64,000 nt of DNA from Dyadobacter sp. (GTDB taxonomy: Bacteria > Bacteroidota > Bacteroidia > Cytophagales > Spirosomataceae). Position 1 is the first letter of the stretch. The number at the start of each line of letters is the position of its first letter. The translations under genes were made by a program, and so were the position numbers. The stretch covers positions 186,001 through 250,000 of the forward strand of contig NZ_JAGIAS010000012.1 of the NCBI RefSeq assembly GCF_017744695.1. The letters are read 5' to 3'. The notes under the pieces are model-generated. The model made no database searches. It was not told where the DNA came from and saw only the letters and a list, made by a program, of their open reading frames with translations. Below, piece by piece: positions 46,369 to 56,296 of this stretch.

Positions 46369-47634
46369 CTATCCTCTTAAAATAGAAATTGGATCCATCT
46401 TTGCGGCTTTCCGGGACGGCAAATATCCCGATAATGCCGTCGTCAATATGCCGAACGTAAAGCCGGTGACATAGTAAACAGGTTTGAAACTGACCGGAAG
46501 ATGGTCGAGCGTTATCATCACATCACTGTTGAACGGCACCTTCGAAACCGCATATGAGATAAGAAAACCAAATAGCAGGCCCATTACTGCACCTGCTGCC
46601 CCGATAACCAGGGCCTGTGTCAGAAAAATGCCCCTGACATCGGAATCGGAGAACCCGGTCGCCTTCAGGATAGCGATCTCCTTCATTTTTTCATAGATCA
46701 TCATGGTCAGAATGTTAAAGATTCCAAAGCCGGCGACGAGCAAAATGGTACCCGCTACCCCGTAAACGATCATTCTTCGGAGTACGTCACCCTCCAGAAG
46801 AGAAGCGTTATCCTTTTTCCAGTCTGAGCCCTGGTAGTTGTAGCGCGCCTGCAATTGCCGTGACATTTCCGGCGCCATTTCTTTATCGAACAGCTTGACT
46901 TTTATCTCCGTAAGATAGGATGCGGGAACGGCCAACAGCTTTTGGACGGTTTTTATACTGGCGTAGCATTGCTGTTTATCAATATCAGTAAGGCCGGTCT
47001 TGAAAATTCCGGCTACTATTACGGGAAAATTTCCGCCTTTTTCGGTAGTAACCAGGATCTGGTCGCCGGTTTTCACGTTCAGCTGTCTGGCCAGCCCAAC
47101 CCCCATCAGAATGCTGTTGGCTTTGACGGCGATTTCCTCGTAGCTACCGTCTATGATCTTACCGGAAAGATTGAATAGCCGGTCTTCCATCTCCGGGTCG
47201 ATGCCGTTGATTTTACCGTTCAACGACGAAGAGCCGAGCCGGAAGAACACCTGGGTGGTGATAGCCCCCGAAGCTGCCTGAACACGCGGGTCGGCTTGCA
47301 GGACATCCAAGACCTGGTTGACATCTTTCAGATTGAGCAGGATGTCTTTGGGTTTCTGATGGTGTACCAGGTTGACGAAGCCGGGAAAACGCCTGTCCAG
47401 CAACGACTGATCCGCTATCTGTATTTCATTATACAACCTGAGATGCGGGGATTGCTGAAAAACCACATCCTGAGTGTACTCATTGGTGCCCTGAATGAAG
47501 CTGACCATAAAAATGAACACCGTAATGCCGAAGGCTACTCCCGCGGTGGCAACCAGTGTCTGCCGCAGCTTGGCCTTCATATATGTGGCAGCAATGGAAG
47601 CTGACAAGGCGATATTGGTAAGCCGTTTTTTCAT
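46369..47634 (-). CDS. MacB/FtsX-family ABC permease
   Basis: A 421-residue permease with the four-helix FtsX/MacB layout: an N-terminal helix (TAGVAFGITVFIFMVSFI), a large periplasmic domain (about 45-280), and three C-terminal helices, ending PSRKAAKMDPISILRG, a typical family end. With the adaptor, TolC-like protein and ATPase it forms a tripartite MacAB-TolC-like machine that exports from the periplasm. Substrate unknown. Confidence 0.93.
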   Translation of the reverse strand: MKKRLTNIALSASIAATYMKAKLRQTLVATAGVAFGITVFIFMVSFIQGTNEYTQDVVFQQSPHLRLYNEIQIADQSLLDRRFPGFVNLVHHQKPKDILLNLKDVNQVLDVLQADPRVQAASGAITTQVFFRLGSSSLNGKINGIDPEMEDRLFNLSGKIIDGSYEEIAVKANSILMGVGLARQLNVKTGDQILVTTEKGGNFPVIVAGIFKTGLTDIDKQQCYASIKTVQKLLAVPASYLTEIKVKLFDKEMAPEMSRQLQARYNYQGSDWKKDNASLLEGDVLRRMIVYGVAGTILLVAGFGIFNILTMMIYEKMKEIAILKATGFSDSDVRGIFLTQALVIGAAGAVMGLLFGFLISYAVSKVPFNSDVMITLDHLPVSFKPVYYVTGFTFGILTTALSGYLPSRKAAKMDPISILRG

Positions 47635-47640
47635 GTCATT

Positions 47641-48741
47641 TCACGGGGCTTTTTCATACACAAGATCCCCCGCTTTTAGTCCGCCTTTAATTTCGGTCCA
47701 CTGACCGCTTCTTACGCCAACATTCAATTTCCGTTTGACAACTTTGTCGTTAGCACCCGCCGACCACACCGAATCTCCCGGTTGCAGGAACGTACTGGGT
47801 ATAACCAGCGCATTGCCCTGCCGCCGGATAAGAATGTTAGCCTCGACAGAAGATTGCGGAAAAAAGCTGCCGGTGTCGGTAACCGTGGCTTCCACTTTGA
47901 AGCTCCGATTTTCCTTTTGTACCACGGGTACAATCTTGCTCACCGTTGCATTGAATTGTTTACCCTCAAAAGCGTCGGTTTCAAAAAAAACGCTTTGCCC
48001 CAGTTTTACGCGGGCAATATCCCTCTCGTCTACCAGCAGTTCCAGTTTGAACCGGCCATCGGTGCCTGTCAACAGGATCGGGTCGCCTGCCTCGGCGGTA
48101 CTTCCTTCTGTGTGATAAATACTGAACACCTTGCCCCCGATGCTGCTGGTGAGCACATTGGTTTCCCTGTGCTGGCGTAGCTCGGCAAGCTGGCGACCGA
48201 CCGAAAGCACTTTTTCCCGTTGGTCAGCAAGGAGCGCCTCGTACTCGTATTGCAGGTTTTTATATTCCGTCAGGCTCGTCTGCGCCTTCATGGCCCGGTT
48301 TCCAGCCTCCTGCGCGGGAACGGCCTTTTCCAAAGCGAGCTCCTGATATTTTTGGGACTCAGCCAAATCGTGGTCGTATTGCTCCCTGGCCAGTGCGGCT
48401 CGCTGGCGTAACTCCCGGCCCCTCGCAGAACTGTCGGATGCATTCTGGCGCGCGAGCCGGAGTTGTTTGCCGAGGATATCCAGCTGGGCGTTCTGGCTGG
48501 GCTGGCCGAGCACGGCGAGTACCTGCCCTTTTTGTACCTCCTCCCCCTGCGCCACCAGGATCTTAAGGATATGTTCGTTGGACGTGGCCTTAATCACCTC
48601 ATATTGCACGGGCATGATCTCGCCGGAGGCGTAAACCGCCTCGTTGACTGCTTTTGTGGTTACCTTAAAACTCGCAGGTTCCTTTTTGCAGGAGTACAGC
48701 GCTCCAAAGCTCGCCAGCGCTAATGCATACAGCTTTTTCAT
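47641..48741 (-). CDS. Periplasmic adaptor (HlyD/MacA-like) lipoprotein
   Basis: A 366-residue membrane-fusion protein with a lipobox (SFGALYSC), barrel-sandwich segment (ILVAQGEEVQKGQVLAVLGQ), a long helical hairpin (about 70-170, RELRQRAALAREQYDHDLAE) and beta-barrel/MP regions (FETDAFEGKQFNATVSKIVP). It links the permease to the outer-membrane channel. ATG 48741 gives the lipoprotein signal. An upstream ATG at 48774 would run into the TolC gene. Confidence 0.92.
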   Translation of the reverse strand: MKKLYALALASFGALYSCKKEPASFKVTTKAVNEAVYASGEIMPVQYEVIKATSNEHILKILVAQGEEVQKGQVLAVLGQPSQNAQLDILGKQLRLARQNASDSSARGRELRQRAALAREQYDHDLAESQKYQELALEKAVPAQEAGNRAMKAQTSLTEYKNLQYEYEALLADQREKVLSVGRQLAELRQHRETNVLTSSIGGKVFSIYHTEGSTAEAGDPILLTGTDGRFKLELLVDERDIARVKLGQSVFFETDAFEGKQFNATVSKIVPVVQKENRSFKVEATVTDTGSFFPQSSVEANILIRRQGNALVIPSTFLQPGDSVWSAGANDKVVKRKLNVGVRSGQWTEIKGGLKAGDLVYEKAP

Positions 48742-48745
48742 ACAC

Positions 48746-50077
48746 TTAATGGCCTTGTAAATATTCGATTTCAACGATTTCGATCAGGCTCTGCAGTTGG
48801 GCGGCCAGCCGCTTGCTCCGGATTACCGTCAGTTCGTCCTGCAACTGCTTCATCTGCATCATGTCTATAATCCCCTTTTCTAATTTCTTTGTCGAGAGCC
48901 TGATATTTTCCACTGCAAGCGTCTCTTTTGCCCTAAGGGAGGCGAGCTCCTGCTTCGCCCGGCTGTAATTGATTTCTGCGGTCAGGAAAGCCTTGTTTGC
49001 GCTGCTGATATTTGCCTCTCGTTCCGCCTGGGCCAGCAGCATACTTTCCTTATCCTTCTTGAGTTGGTGGTGCATCCGAGGCATATCAAAGACGGGTACG
49101 GAAAGCCGTAGGCCCACATAGCCGGAAGAAAACCATTTCGAGCGCGTTATAAAGCTGGCCTCGCTACCAAAGCCAAGCCGGCTGTAACCGCTGACGACGG
49201 ATAGTTTGGGATACAACGCGGCCCTCGATTGCACATAAGCGCTCCCGGCGATTTCGACGCTCAGGCTGTCCTGGACAAAATCCGGTAAGAGCTGAGGATT
49301 GAAACCGGTTGGCGGAGCGGCTTCCGTAATCGAAATGCTGCTGGTATCTATCCGAATCGAATCTGCAAACGGAAACCCCATCCAGAATTTAAGATCCAGA
49401 AGTGACTGCTGGTACGCAGCCCTGACACCGGCCGCTTCATCACTTAGGTCTTCCAGCAAAGCCAGCGATTGGTTTACCGCGATCTGGTCGGTAATACCTT
49501 TATCAAAGCTCAACGTAATTAACCGGTGGCTTTCGCGAAAATCCTGGAGCCGGATCTCTGCTGTATGGTAATCCTGCTGTTTCAGCGCGGCCGAATAGTA
49601 GGCCATCCGCACATTTTTGGATACTAATTTTTGTTCGGAGAGATTTTGACCGGCCTTCCATTGCTGTTCGAGCATGGCGGTTTTGATTTGTTTCCATCCC
49701 GCCACATCGATCAGGCTCCAATCGGCCTTCAACCCGACATTCCCCATCCAGGGCGTTCCCAAACGGACCGGAATAAATGTACCCTGCGGCTGGCCGAGCA
49801 ATTCGCCCGGGAATACCTGAACCGGTATTTGCCAATAATGGTCCAGCGAGGCCGATCCGGAGACCACCGGCAGCAGGCTGGCTTTGGATTGACTGGTGGC
49901 AATAGTGGCGACCGTCGTTCGCTGGCGGCCCGCCAATAGTTCCTTGTTATGGGCTGCTGCGTAATCCAGGCATTGGTCCAGCGTCCAATCGGGCTGGCCA
50001 ATACAGATCCGGGTTGTTGCCGTCCAAAGAATGAGCAGCCACAACTGCACCGCGCTTCGTTTGTTCTTTAAGTTCAT
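48746..50077 (-). CDS. TolC-family outer-membrane efflux protein
   Basis: A 443-residue outer-membrane channel subunit with signal peptide and two repeated helix-strand halves (WTLDQCLDYAAAHNKELLAG at the start of the mature protein, long coiled coils such as ANISSANKAFLTAEINYSRA). It is the exit duct of the efflux operon, second gene after the GbsR regulator, with the adaptor starting 4 bp after its stop. ATG 50077 gives a better signal peptide than 50092. Confidence 0.92.
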   Translation of the reverse strand: MNLKNKRSAVQLWLLILWTATTRICIGQPDWTLDQCLDYAAAHNKELLAGRQRTTVATIATSQSKASLLPVVSGSASLDHYWQIPVQVFPGELLGQPQGTFIPVRLGTPWMGNVGLKADWSLIDVAGWKQIKTAMLEQQWKAGQNLSEQKLVSKNVRMAYYSAALKQQDYHTAEIRLQDFRESHRLITLSFDKGITDQIAVNQSLALLEDLSDEAAGVRAAYQQSLLDLKFWMGFPFADSIRIDTSSISITEAAPPTGFNPQLLPDFVQDSLSVEIAGSAYVQSRAALYPKLSVVSGYSRLGFGSEASFITRSKWFSSGYVGLRLSVPVFDMPRMHHQLKKDKESMLLAQAEREANISSANKAFLTAEINYSRAKQELASLRAKETLAVENIRLSTKKLEKGIIDMMQMKQLQDELTVIRSKRLAAQLQSLIEIVEIEYLQGH

Positions 50078-50104
50078 TATTAAAAGAACCAAAAAGTTAA
50101 AATT

Positions 50105-50560
50105 TTAACCGTCAAGCTCAATCGTTCTCTTCCAGCGTTCCAGGATAATGGGAAATTCGACCAGCAGCATTTTATAAAGGACAGCGACCTCTCCCAGTTC
50201 CTTATCGAACTGGTCCTGAACACCCCGCGCCTTCCTGACATCATCCAGGATGCTAAAAAACTGTTGGTAACGTGAGGTCATCTCCTTTTCATTGAACAGG
50301 CTTCGCATATTGACATAGAAAAAACGTCTGCGTTTCCCTCCTACCGTCCGAAAACTGGCCATACCCGAGGCAGTCAGCATTTTAAGTGCATTCGATACTG
50401 CACTTTTGCTCACCTTGAAATAATCGACCAAATCTTCAAAAACAGCCCCTTCACTCCCTTGGAGCAACAGATACGCAAAAACCCTCGCCGCTACCGGTGT
50501 CAGGCCCATATGCTCCAAAAGGCCACTGTGTTGTTCAATCCGTTCTCTGTGCTGCTCCAA
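50105..50560 (-). CDS. GbsR/MarR-type transcriptional regulator
   Basis: A 151-residue winged-helix regulator: VAARVFAYLLLQGSEGAVFE, DYFKVSKSAVSNALKMLTAS (recognition helix) and GKRRRFFYVNM (wing), followed by a C-terminal helical dimerisation region. It is the first gene of the efflux operon and is likely its autoregulated repressor. The ligand is probably a compound exported by the pump. Confidence 0.9.
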   Translation of the reverse strand: MEQHRERIEQHSGLLEHMGLTPVAARVFAYLLLQGSEGAVFEDLVDYFKVSKSAVSNALKMLTASGMASFRTVGGKRRRFFYVNMRSLFNEKEMTSRYQQFFSILDDVRKARGVQDQFDKELGEVAVLYKMLLVEFPIILERWKRTIELDG

Positions 50561-51094
50561 AATTCTATGTTATCTGGCTAGTTCTCAAAGTAATATCATT
50601 TAGTTCTCCCAAACAAGAACCAAATGACAAAAACTTGCTGGCAGGCCGGGGTTTCGCTGCAAACTTTCCGCATTCCGAGCCATTCCTTATCGAGACCTTT
50701 TTAGGCAAAACCTAGAAATAATACGATTGTGCGCCATTTCCGGCGCCCTTACTTTTGTCAAGTTCAATGTAGAATTACTTGAATCATATGATCGATTGAG
50801 ATTTGCTTTTCCGCCTGGCTCAGGCCGCCGCTGCTGCGATTGGGCAACTGACGGACGAATGGATCGAAGCATCTAATCGGAGACGCCCCGTAGAGGGCGG
50901 TTCGATTCGCCCCCATTTGAATGAAAGGAGCCGCTGGCCGAAAAAGGAGATTCAACCATCAATAACTGTCTGACGAACAGGGCACCTCCGCGTCTATTTA
51001 ATCAAGAATGAGCTTGAAGAGATCAAGCCTTCCACCCGAAATTTAAAACAATTCCCACTATACACGTTTTTTCTTTCATTTTAACTGATTTATC
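50561..51094 (+). other. Intergenic region with an isolated tRNA T-arm-like hairpin
   Basis: About 530 bp without a gene. At 50894-50911 a GGGCG/CGCCC stem encloses GTTCGATT, resembling a tRNA T-arm with an 8-nt loop. An overlapping alternative hairpin (GCCC/GGGC) lies just before. I could not build a D-arm or acceptor stem around it, so it is at most a tRNA remnant. The rest shows nothing recognisable beyond the promoter region for the gene at 51095. Confidence 0.3.
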
Positions 51095-53863
51095 ATGAAA
51101 AAATTTGTGCTAAGTATCTCCTTCCTAGGATTGACTCTGTTAAGCGCCACCGGCTGGTCGCAATCTTTTTGCAACGGGCCAAATTTGTTGGTCAATCCAA
51201 GCTTTGAACAGCCGGTGGTGCCCAATGGCAATGGTGCAAATAACATAGTAGCCAGTGTTCCAGGATGGACAAACCTATCTACTACAACCACTAGTGTGAA
51301 CATAGTACGGCCGACCGGCGTAGGCACGATTGGACCGTCAAGCGCGCATGACGGAGATCAGTATATCGATCTGCAGGGCGCTACCGGGATTATGCAGCAA
51401 ACATTCACAATTTCGCAACCTGCGCAATTAGCTTTTTCCGGCAACTTCGCTAACCGCGGCGTCAACCTCCCGGGATACACAGGGGGGACAATCGCTATTC
51501 AAATTCTCAGCGAAGATTTATCGATTCAATACGCGGCAGCAGCTTCGACATTGACTGCTGCGTCGGGAAACGGGACGTGGATTACCTTGAACGGCCTGAC
51601 TTCGGTTCTTCAACCCGGAACTTACATTTATCGCTTTTTTGCACGTACTGATTTTGTACACTACGACGATTTTTCTTTGTGCATAGCTACTAATGCGGCA
51701 CAAGCGTGTCTTGAGAGAACTGTACTGAAGCCCCAGCCGGGGTGGAGTGCAACGGCATCCAGCAGTTTTGCCGGAATGCCTGCAAGCAAAGCAATTGACG
51801 GCAGTATCCGTGACATAAGCGGGACGGAAACCGATACATGGGCTGCCGCTTCGGGAACATCGGCAGGCGAGTATATTACATTTGACTACGGAACGGCTCA
51901 GAATTTGGTGGGCTTTGTTTACTACCCACGCACGTTGGTAGCAGAGGATATCCGGAATTACACTGTTCAATACAGCAATGACGGAACGACGTTTACTGAC
52001 ATTCAGAGCGGGACAATGGCGCGTCAAACCGTCTTTGAAAACGCTGCAACGCCCCCGGTAGAAATCCGTGTAGGAAATCCTATTGAAGTGAATTTTGTGA
52101 CAGCCGTTTCCGCCCGTTATTTACGACTGGTGGTACGTTCGGTTGAGGGCGCCAATATTGCCGCGATTGCGGAATTGCTGCCCATTGTATGTGGGGCGCA
52201 GCCAATAGATGACATTTCTTGTGTAAATGCCGACCTTCTTAACACTGGTACCAACGCGGTTGGCAACGGTTTGGGTACGCTAAATCGTTTCGACAATAAT
52301 TGGGAAGTGACGTTTGTACCTAACGGTGGGGCCAGCTATACCAATACGCTGCCATTATTGTCGTCGATAGGTAATCCAACCTACGTCCCGGCTGTAATCA
52401 CCGGCAATAAATTCCCGAACACCTGGGCAAATAGTCCTTTCGGGAATGCACAATGGATTAGTTACAGCCAGAGCTCGCGCGATGTGAATGCAACCAGCCT
52501 CGCGGATGGGATAAGCCAAAACTCCTACTTCTTTCGCTACCGGTTCAATTTAACAGATCCTTACCTGTTACCAGCGTTTAAGCTTAGGTTGAACTTCCTT
52601 GCGGACAATGTCACTAAAAATATCTACATCAATGGCAATGGCCTGGCTCCCCAGTTTGGGTTACCAGGCGGGGGGTTCCAATTGAGCAATCAAACGCAAA
52701 CCTCGCTTAATCAACATTGGCAACTGGGCGAGAATGAGATTATCGTCCAGCTTTATTCTCAACCATCACTGGCGGGTTTCCTTGGTCAAAATATAACAAC
52801 CTGCCCGGGCCTTGACTTTGGCGATGCACCCGCCAGCTATAATGTAAGCCGGACAACTTTCGGCGCCGGACACATCGTAGAGACAGACCAATCGGGTAAT
52901 GTGACTTTAAAACTGGGATCTTTGATCGATAGCGAACCCGATGGCGTAGCCTCGTTTGGCACGAGCGACAACACTGTGGGCCAGAATGACGAGGATGGCG
53001 TAAGTACTTTCCCCGGCATCCCGGCGGGTATCAATCCGACGATTACCAACTACACGATTAATGTGGCCGTTGCGAACATTACCGGTGCGACGGCAAACCT
53101 TTGCGGATGGATCGATTGGGACAACAATGGCGTTTTCGACGCCGGCGAATCGGTTTGCACAACAGTTCCCAACAATGCAACATCCGCTCAACTTGTATGG
53201 CCGACAGCGGTATTTAACGGTCAAATCGGTGGAAGCACTTATGCCCGCTTCCGTATAACAACAGATGCCTTGTCAAGCCCGAACGGCGCAGCTTCGAATG
53301 GTGAGGTGGAAGATTACCTGATTACTTTCGGACCGTTGCCCGTAAAGCTTAGTTCGTTCGACGCCGTTAAACGAGAGAATGCCGCTGCTTTGAACTGGGC
53401 CACCACAGAAGAAACGCAAAGCGACCGATTTGAGATCGAGCACAGTTTGGATGGAAAGAGCTGGAATTTAATTGGCACTGTGAAGTCCAGTGGAGAAAGC
53501 ACCTCTGTGAAGCATTATTCTTTCGTTGACAATGCCCCGGCAAAAGGCGCCAATCTTTACCGGTTGAAAATGGTCGACACAGATGGCACGTTTGCATACA
53601 GCCGGATCCGAAATTTGCAATTTGATGGAATCGAAGCGTCCGTGTACCCTAATCCGGTCAGCGATAAACTGTTCATTCACAAGGTCGAAGGAGTACGCCA
53701 GGTCACGGTTTTCAATGTTGCCGGACAGAAAGTCATTGAGTTAAGCAAAATATCAGCCAGCGGAGTGGATATTTCTAAATTGTCCGCAGGCATTTATGTC
53801 GTGAGCATTCGGCGCAACGATGGCAGTGAGGAAAGCACTAAGGTGCTCGTTGTCAAGCAATAA
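51095..53863 (+). CDS. T9SS-secreted protein with discoidin and GEVED domains
   Basis: A 922-residue secreted protein. It has a signal peptide, an N-terminal jelly-roll region (about 25-200, CNGPNLLVNPSFEQPVVPNG, typical of DUF642/CBM-like folds), an F5/8-type discoidin domain (about 205-370, YITFDYGTAQNLVGFVYYPR and ARYLRLVVRSVEGANIAAIA), a long middle part, a GEVED domain (about 655-750, CGWIDWDNNGVFDAGES, GEVEDYLITFG) and a T9SS sorting domain (ASVYPNPVSDKLFI, ending STKVLVVKQ). It is probably a surface glycan-binding adhesin. No catalytic domain is visible. Confidence 0.88.
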   Translation: MKKFVLSISFLGLTLLSATGWSQSFCNGPNLLVNPSFEQPVVPNGNGANNIVASVPGWTNLSTTTTSVNIVRPTGVGTIGPSSAHDGDQYIDLQGATGIMQQTFTISQPAQLAFSGNFANRGVNLPGYTGGTIAIQILSEDLSIQYAAAASTLTAASGNGTWITLNGLTSVLQPGTYIYRFFARTDFVHYDDFSLCIATNAAQACLERTVLKPQPGWSATASSSFAGMPASKAIDGSIRDISGTETDTWAAASGTSAGEYITFDYGTAQNLVGFVYYPRTLVAEDIRNYTVQYSNDGTTFTDIQSGTMARQTVFENAATPPVEIRVGNPIEVNFVTAVSARYLRLVVRSVEGANIAAIAELLPIVCGAQPIDDISCVNADLLNTGTNAVGNGLGTLNRFDNNWEVTFVPNGGASYTNTLPLLSSIGNPTYVPAVITGNKFPNTWANSPFGNAQWISYSQSSRDVNATSLADGISQNSYFFRYRFNLTDPYLLPAFKLRLNFLADNVTKNIYINGNGLAPQFGLPGGGFQLSNQTQTSLNQHWQLGENEIIVQLYSQPSLAGFLGQNITTCPGLDFGDAPASYNVSRTTFGAGHIVETDQSGNVTLKLGSLIDSEPDGVASFGTSDNTVGQNDEDGVSTFPGIPAGINPTITNYTINVAVANITGATANLCGWIDWDNNGVFDAGESVCTTVPNNATSAQLVWPTAVFNGQIGGSTYARFRITTDALSSPNGAASNGEVEDYLITFGPLPVKLSSFDAVKRENAAALNWATTEETQSDRFEIEHSLDGKSWNLIGTVKSSGESTSVKHYSFVDNAPAKGANLYRLKMVDTDGTFAYSRIRNLQFDGIEASVYPNPVSDKLFIHKVEGVRQVTVFNVAGQKVIELSKISASGVDISKLSAGIYVVSIRRNDGSEESTKVLVVKQ

Positions 53864-53923
53864 TTAAGAACAGCCGGCATGCGGCGAGAAATCGTGTTGA
53901 AGCATCCGGCAGATGCGTAATAC

Positions 53924-53960
53924 AAAAGGCCGTCTCAAAGCAATTTGAGGCGGTCTTTTT
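53924..53960 (+). terminator. Intrinsic terminator
   Basis: A 10-bp stem (CCGTCTCAAA with TTTGAGGCGG, one G-T) with a GCAA loop is bordered by AAAAGG and TCTTTTT, 60 bp after the T9SS protein stop codon. Confidence 0.8.
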
Positions 53961-54003
53961 GCTTTTCAAGCCGGCGTACAGGACAAGAAGTTAACCTGAG
54001 TTT

Positions 54004-55014
54004 TCAACATCCTCCACTTCTTGGTATGGCATAGATCACGTTGCCGGAAACAGACAAGTTGAACACTTTGTCCTGTATGACGGGAAGTAAAAGTTGCCAT
54101 GTTTTTCCCTTGTCTGAGGATCTGTAAATACCTGCCGGGTGACCACAGAACATATATTTTCCAACCTCTGCAATGGAAGCGATAATGAGGCTTGCCGGGA
54201 GGTCACCATCGATGGGCTGCCAGGTTTTGCCGCGGTCATATGATGTCCGTACCCTACTTGTCTCCGTCTCTGCATTATAAGTGATCGCGGCAAATCCATC
54301 TTTGATGCGCTCGATAGCAATGCCCACTCCGCGCTCATTAATCACATTAACCCAATTTTCACCATTATCTATTGACCGAATTATACCTCTCTGACTAGTA
54401 GCCATCAGCACTCCATTTGACTCTACCACTTTCATCACCCAGCCTCCGTCATAGACTCGCTTCCAGGTTTTTTCACTACCATCATATTTAAAAAGGCCCC
54501 TGCCGCAACCTATAAAAACATTGTCCCCGGTTTCGAAAACGGTGCGAACATCCTTCCCTTGAAAATCCGTATATATCGGCAACCATAAACCCGTTCCGTT
54601 TACATTTTGCAAAAAATGACCTCCGTAATTGAATGCAAGCAATCCCGTTTTGCCCGGGACAATGCCGCTAACGTTGTCCGGAGAAATCTCTTTTTTCCAA
54701 AAAGGAGCAGTGGAATTGGGTTTGCTGTAATACATTCCATTTCCAGTGCGCAGATAGATTCCATTATCATTTGCAAGGAAACCATCTCTCGGGATACCCT
54801 CTTCCGACAAATTTTCGGGCAACCCTTCGCTAATGTCCTGCCAGGTTTCGCCGCCATCGGCAGATTTAAAAATAATATTGGCAGCTCCCGCCCGATCCCG
54901 GTTTTGTTTTTGCTTGCTATCCGTAAGTGAGGATAACCGTGGAAATTCCAAAGCCTGATCAAGGGCAAATGGGAATTGAAAAAGGAGCAAAAAAGCGAGG
55001 TTATGGATTTTCAT
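54004..55014 (-). CDS. Secreted BNR/sortilin-like propeller protein
   Basis: A 336-residue exported protein with BNR/Asp-box repeats of a beta-propeller: IFKSADGGETWQDIS, IIRSIDNGENWVNV, VRTSYDRGKTWQPI and IYRSSDKGKTWQLL. Such VPS10/YCF48-like propellers bind ligands or glycans; no sialidase catalytic residues are seen. ATG 55014 precedes the signal peptide (MKIHNLAFLLLFQFPFALD). A perfect TAnnTTTG element lies 56 bp upstream, with a regulator-like repeat array behind it. It is divergent from the membrane-bound winged-helix regulator. Confidence 0.82.
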   Translation of the reverse strand: MKIHNLAFLLLFQFPFALDQALEFPRLSSLTDSKQKQNRDRAGAANIIFKSADGGETWQDISEGLPENLSEEGIPRDGFLANDNGIYLRTGNGMYYSKPNSTAPFWKKEISPDNVSGIVPGKTGLLAFNYGGHFLQNVNGTGLWLPIYTDFQGKDVRTVFETGDNVFIGCGRGLFKYDGSEKTWKRVYDGGWVMKVVESNGVLMATSQRGIIRSIDNGENWVNVINERGVGIAIERIKDGFAAITYNAETETSRVRTSYDRGKTWQPIDGDLPASLIIASIAEVGKYMFCGHPAGIYRSSDKGKTWQLLLPVIQDKVFNLSVSGNVIYAIPRSGGC

Positions 55015-55069
55015 GACTAAATTGGTTTGGTGAAATAATGAAATAAAATTGTTTTTAAATTCACATATC

Positions 55070-55137
55070 CAAATGTAGATGCCCACGCCACTGCTCCTTG
55101 TAAATCAATTGTAAAAAGAAATGTAAATGCGTGTAAA
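55070..55137 (-). promoter_or_regulatory. Promoter and four-site operator for the BNR protein gene
   Basis: On the minus strand, TACATTTG (55077-55070) exactly matches TAnnTTTG. Upstream lie four TTTACA half-sites (seen as TGTAAA on the plus strand at 55099, 55110, 55122, 55132), spaced 11, 12 and 10 bp. The nearest ends 21 nt before the promoter element. Tandem direct repeats with one-turn spacing are the binding pattern of PhoB/OmpR-type winged helices, as encoded next door. Confidence 0.6.
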
Positions 55138-56248
55138 TTCTGCCTTTACTGGCTTTTTCACTAACCGGTTGGTAGTTAGGTCCGGCATTATCATGACCAT
55201 GCTTGCTGTCTTTTCTATTGTCTCGTCTTTCGCAGAACATTCCGGCCGCGACTTACGGGCGAAGCAAGTGAACCTCGCGATCCGTCAGATTGGTCATCGG
55301 CTGCTCCTGCAAGCAGGCGACTCAACCTCACGCGTATTACCCGTTACCGAGCTTAAAGAAGGCACGTTTCTGCTCAGGTTCGAAAATGAACTCGTTTTTA
55401 ATCACGACTCGCTCATGGCGTTGTCGCAGAACCTACTTCCTAAAAAACAATTCAGTTCGGGTTACACGGTCACCGTACATGATTGCATGAAAAGCAGCAT
55501 CGTTTATGGTTTCCAGGTAAATAATACCTCGCCGGACATCCTGGCTTGCAGTGGCAGAAGTCAGCCCCCGGGTTGTTACACAATGGAATTTACCTTTCCG
55601 GATTTTTATGAGCATGTGAAACAACAGAAAGCTGGCATCGACCAACTGACTGAATCCGTCAAAGCAGATTCTCAGATAGTCAATCCAAAACTTGAACAAA
55701 TAGCAACCTCCGACCATGAACGGACTGACAAACTCAAATCCGCTGGAACGGATCCTAAGGACGCTAATCCAAAACTTGAAGAATTAAAAACCTTTGACCA
55801 TCCATTAAGCAATGTGATTTATACCGGTATTCTGGTGTTGTTGGGTGTTACGCTATTGATTGGGCGTTTTGGGAAAAATATAAAACCTGTACCCGGGCAG
55901 AATCAAAACCACGCAATTACAAAGGAGCCCGTTCCGGAATTGGCTGCGCTAGGAAAATTTTTATTTAATGTGAAGGATCAGCGCCTGCTTTTGGAAACCG
56001 AGGTGGTTAGTCTCACAGACAAAGAATGCAAGGTGTTGGAATTGCTCCACAAAAATTTCGGGGAACTAATCCTCCGCGAAACACTGATGCAGGAAGTCTG
56101 GATTAACGAAGGGGTTATCACCGGTCGGAGCCTCGACATGTTTGTGTCGAAACTTCGAAAGAAATTAAGTCGTGATCCTGAGCTGAGAATAACGAATGTT
56201 CACGGGAAGGGATATAAGCTGGAAATCCCTGAAAGACAGATTGTTTAA
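55127..56248 (+). CDS. Membrane-anchored PhoB-type winged-helix regulator
   Basis: A 373-residue one-component regulator that spans the inner membrane. It has an N-terminal hydrophobic helix (about 15-38), a periplasmic region (about 40-225) with LAIRQIGHRLLLQAGDSTSR and VHDCMKSSIVYGFQVN, a second helix (VIYTGILVLLGVTLLIGRFG, about 229-248), and a cytoplasmic OmpR/PhoB winged helix (about 270-370, LTDKECKVLELLHKNFGELI and DMFVSKLRKKLSRDPELRIT). It resembles ToxR but with the DNA-binding domain C-terminal, a form common in Bacteroidota. ATG 55127 lies inside the operator array. ATG 55193 is an alternative start that would leave the array upstream. Confidence 0.88.
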   Translation: MRVNSAFTGFFTNRLVVRSGIIMTMLAVFSIVSSFAEHSGRDLRAKQVNLAIRQIGHRLLLQAGDSTSRVLPVTELKEGTFLLRFENELVFNHDSLMALSQNLLPKKQFSSGYTVTVHDCMKSSIVYGFQVNNTSPDILACSGRSQPPGCYTMEFTFPDFYEHVKQQKAGIDQLTESVKADSQIVNPKLEQIATSDHERTDKLKSAGTDPKDANPKLEELKTFDHPLSNVIYTGILVLLGVTLLIGRFGKNIKPVPGQNQNHAITKEPVPELAALGKFLFNVKDQRLLLETEVVSLTDKECKVLELLHKNFGELILRETLMQEVWINEGVITGRSLDMFVSKLRKKLSRDPELRITNVHGKGYKLEIPERQIV

Positions 56249-56296
56249 AATACAAGCCAGCGCAAAGCGATCATACCTCCTTTGCAAGTTTTTGAC

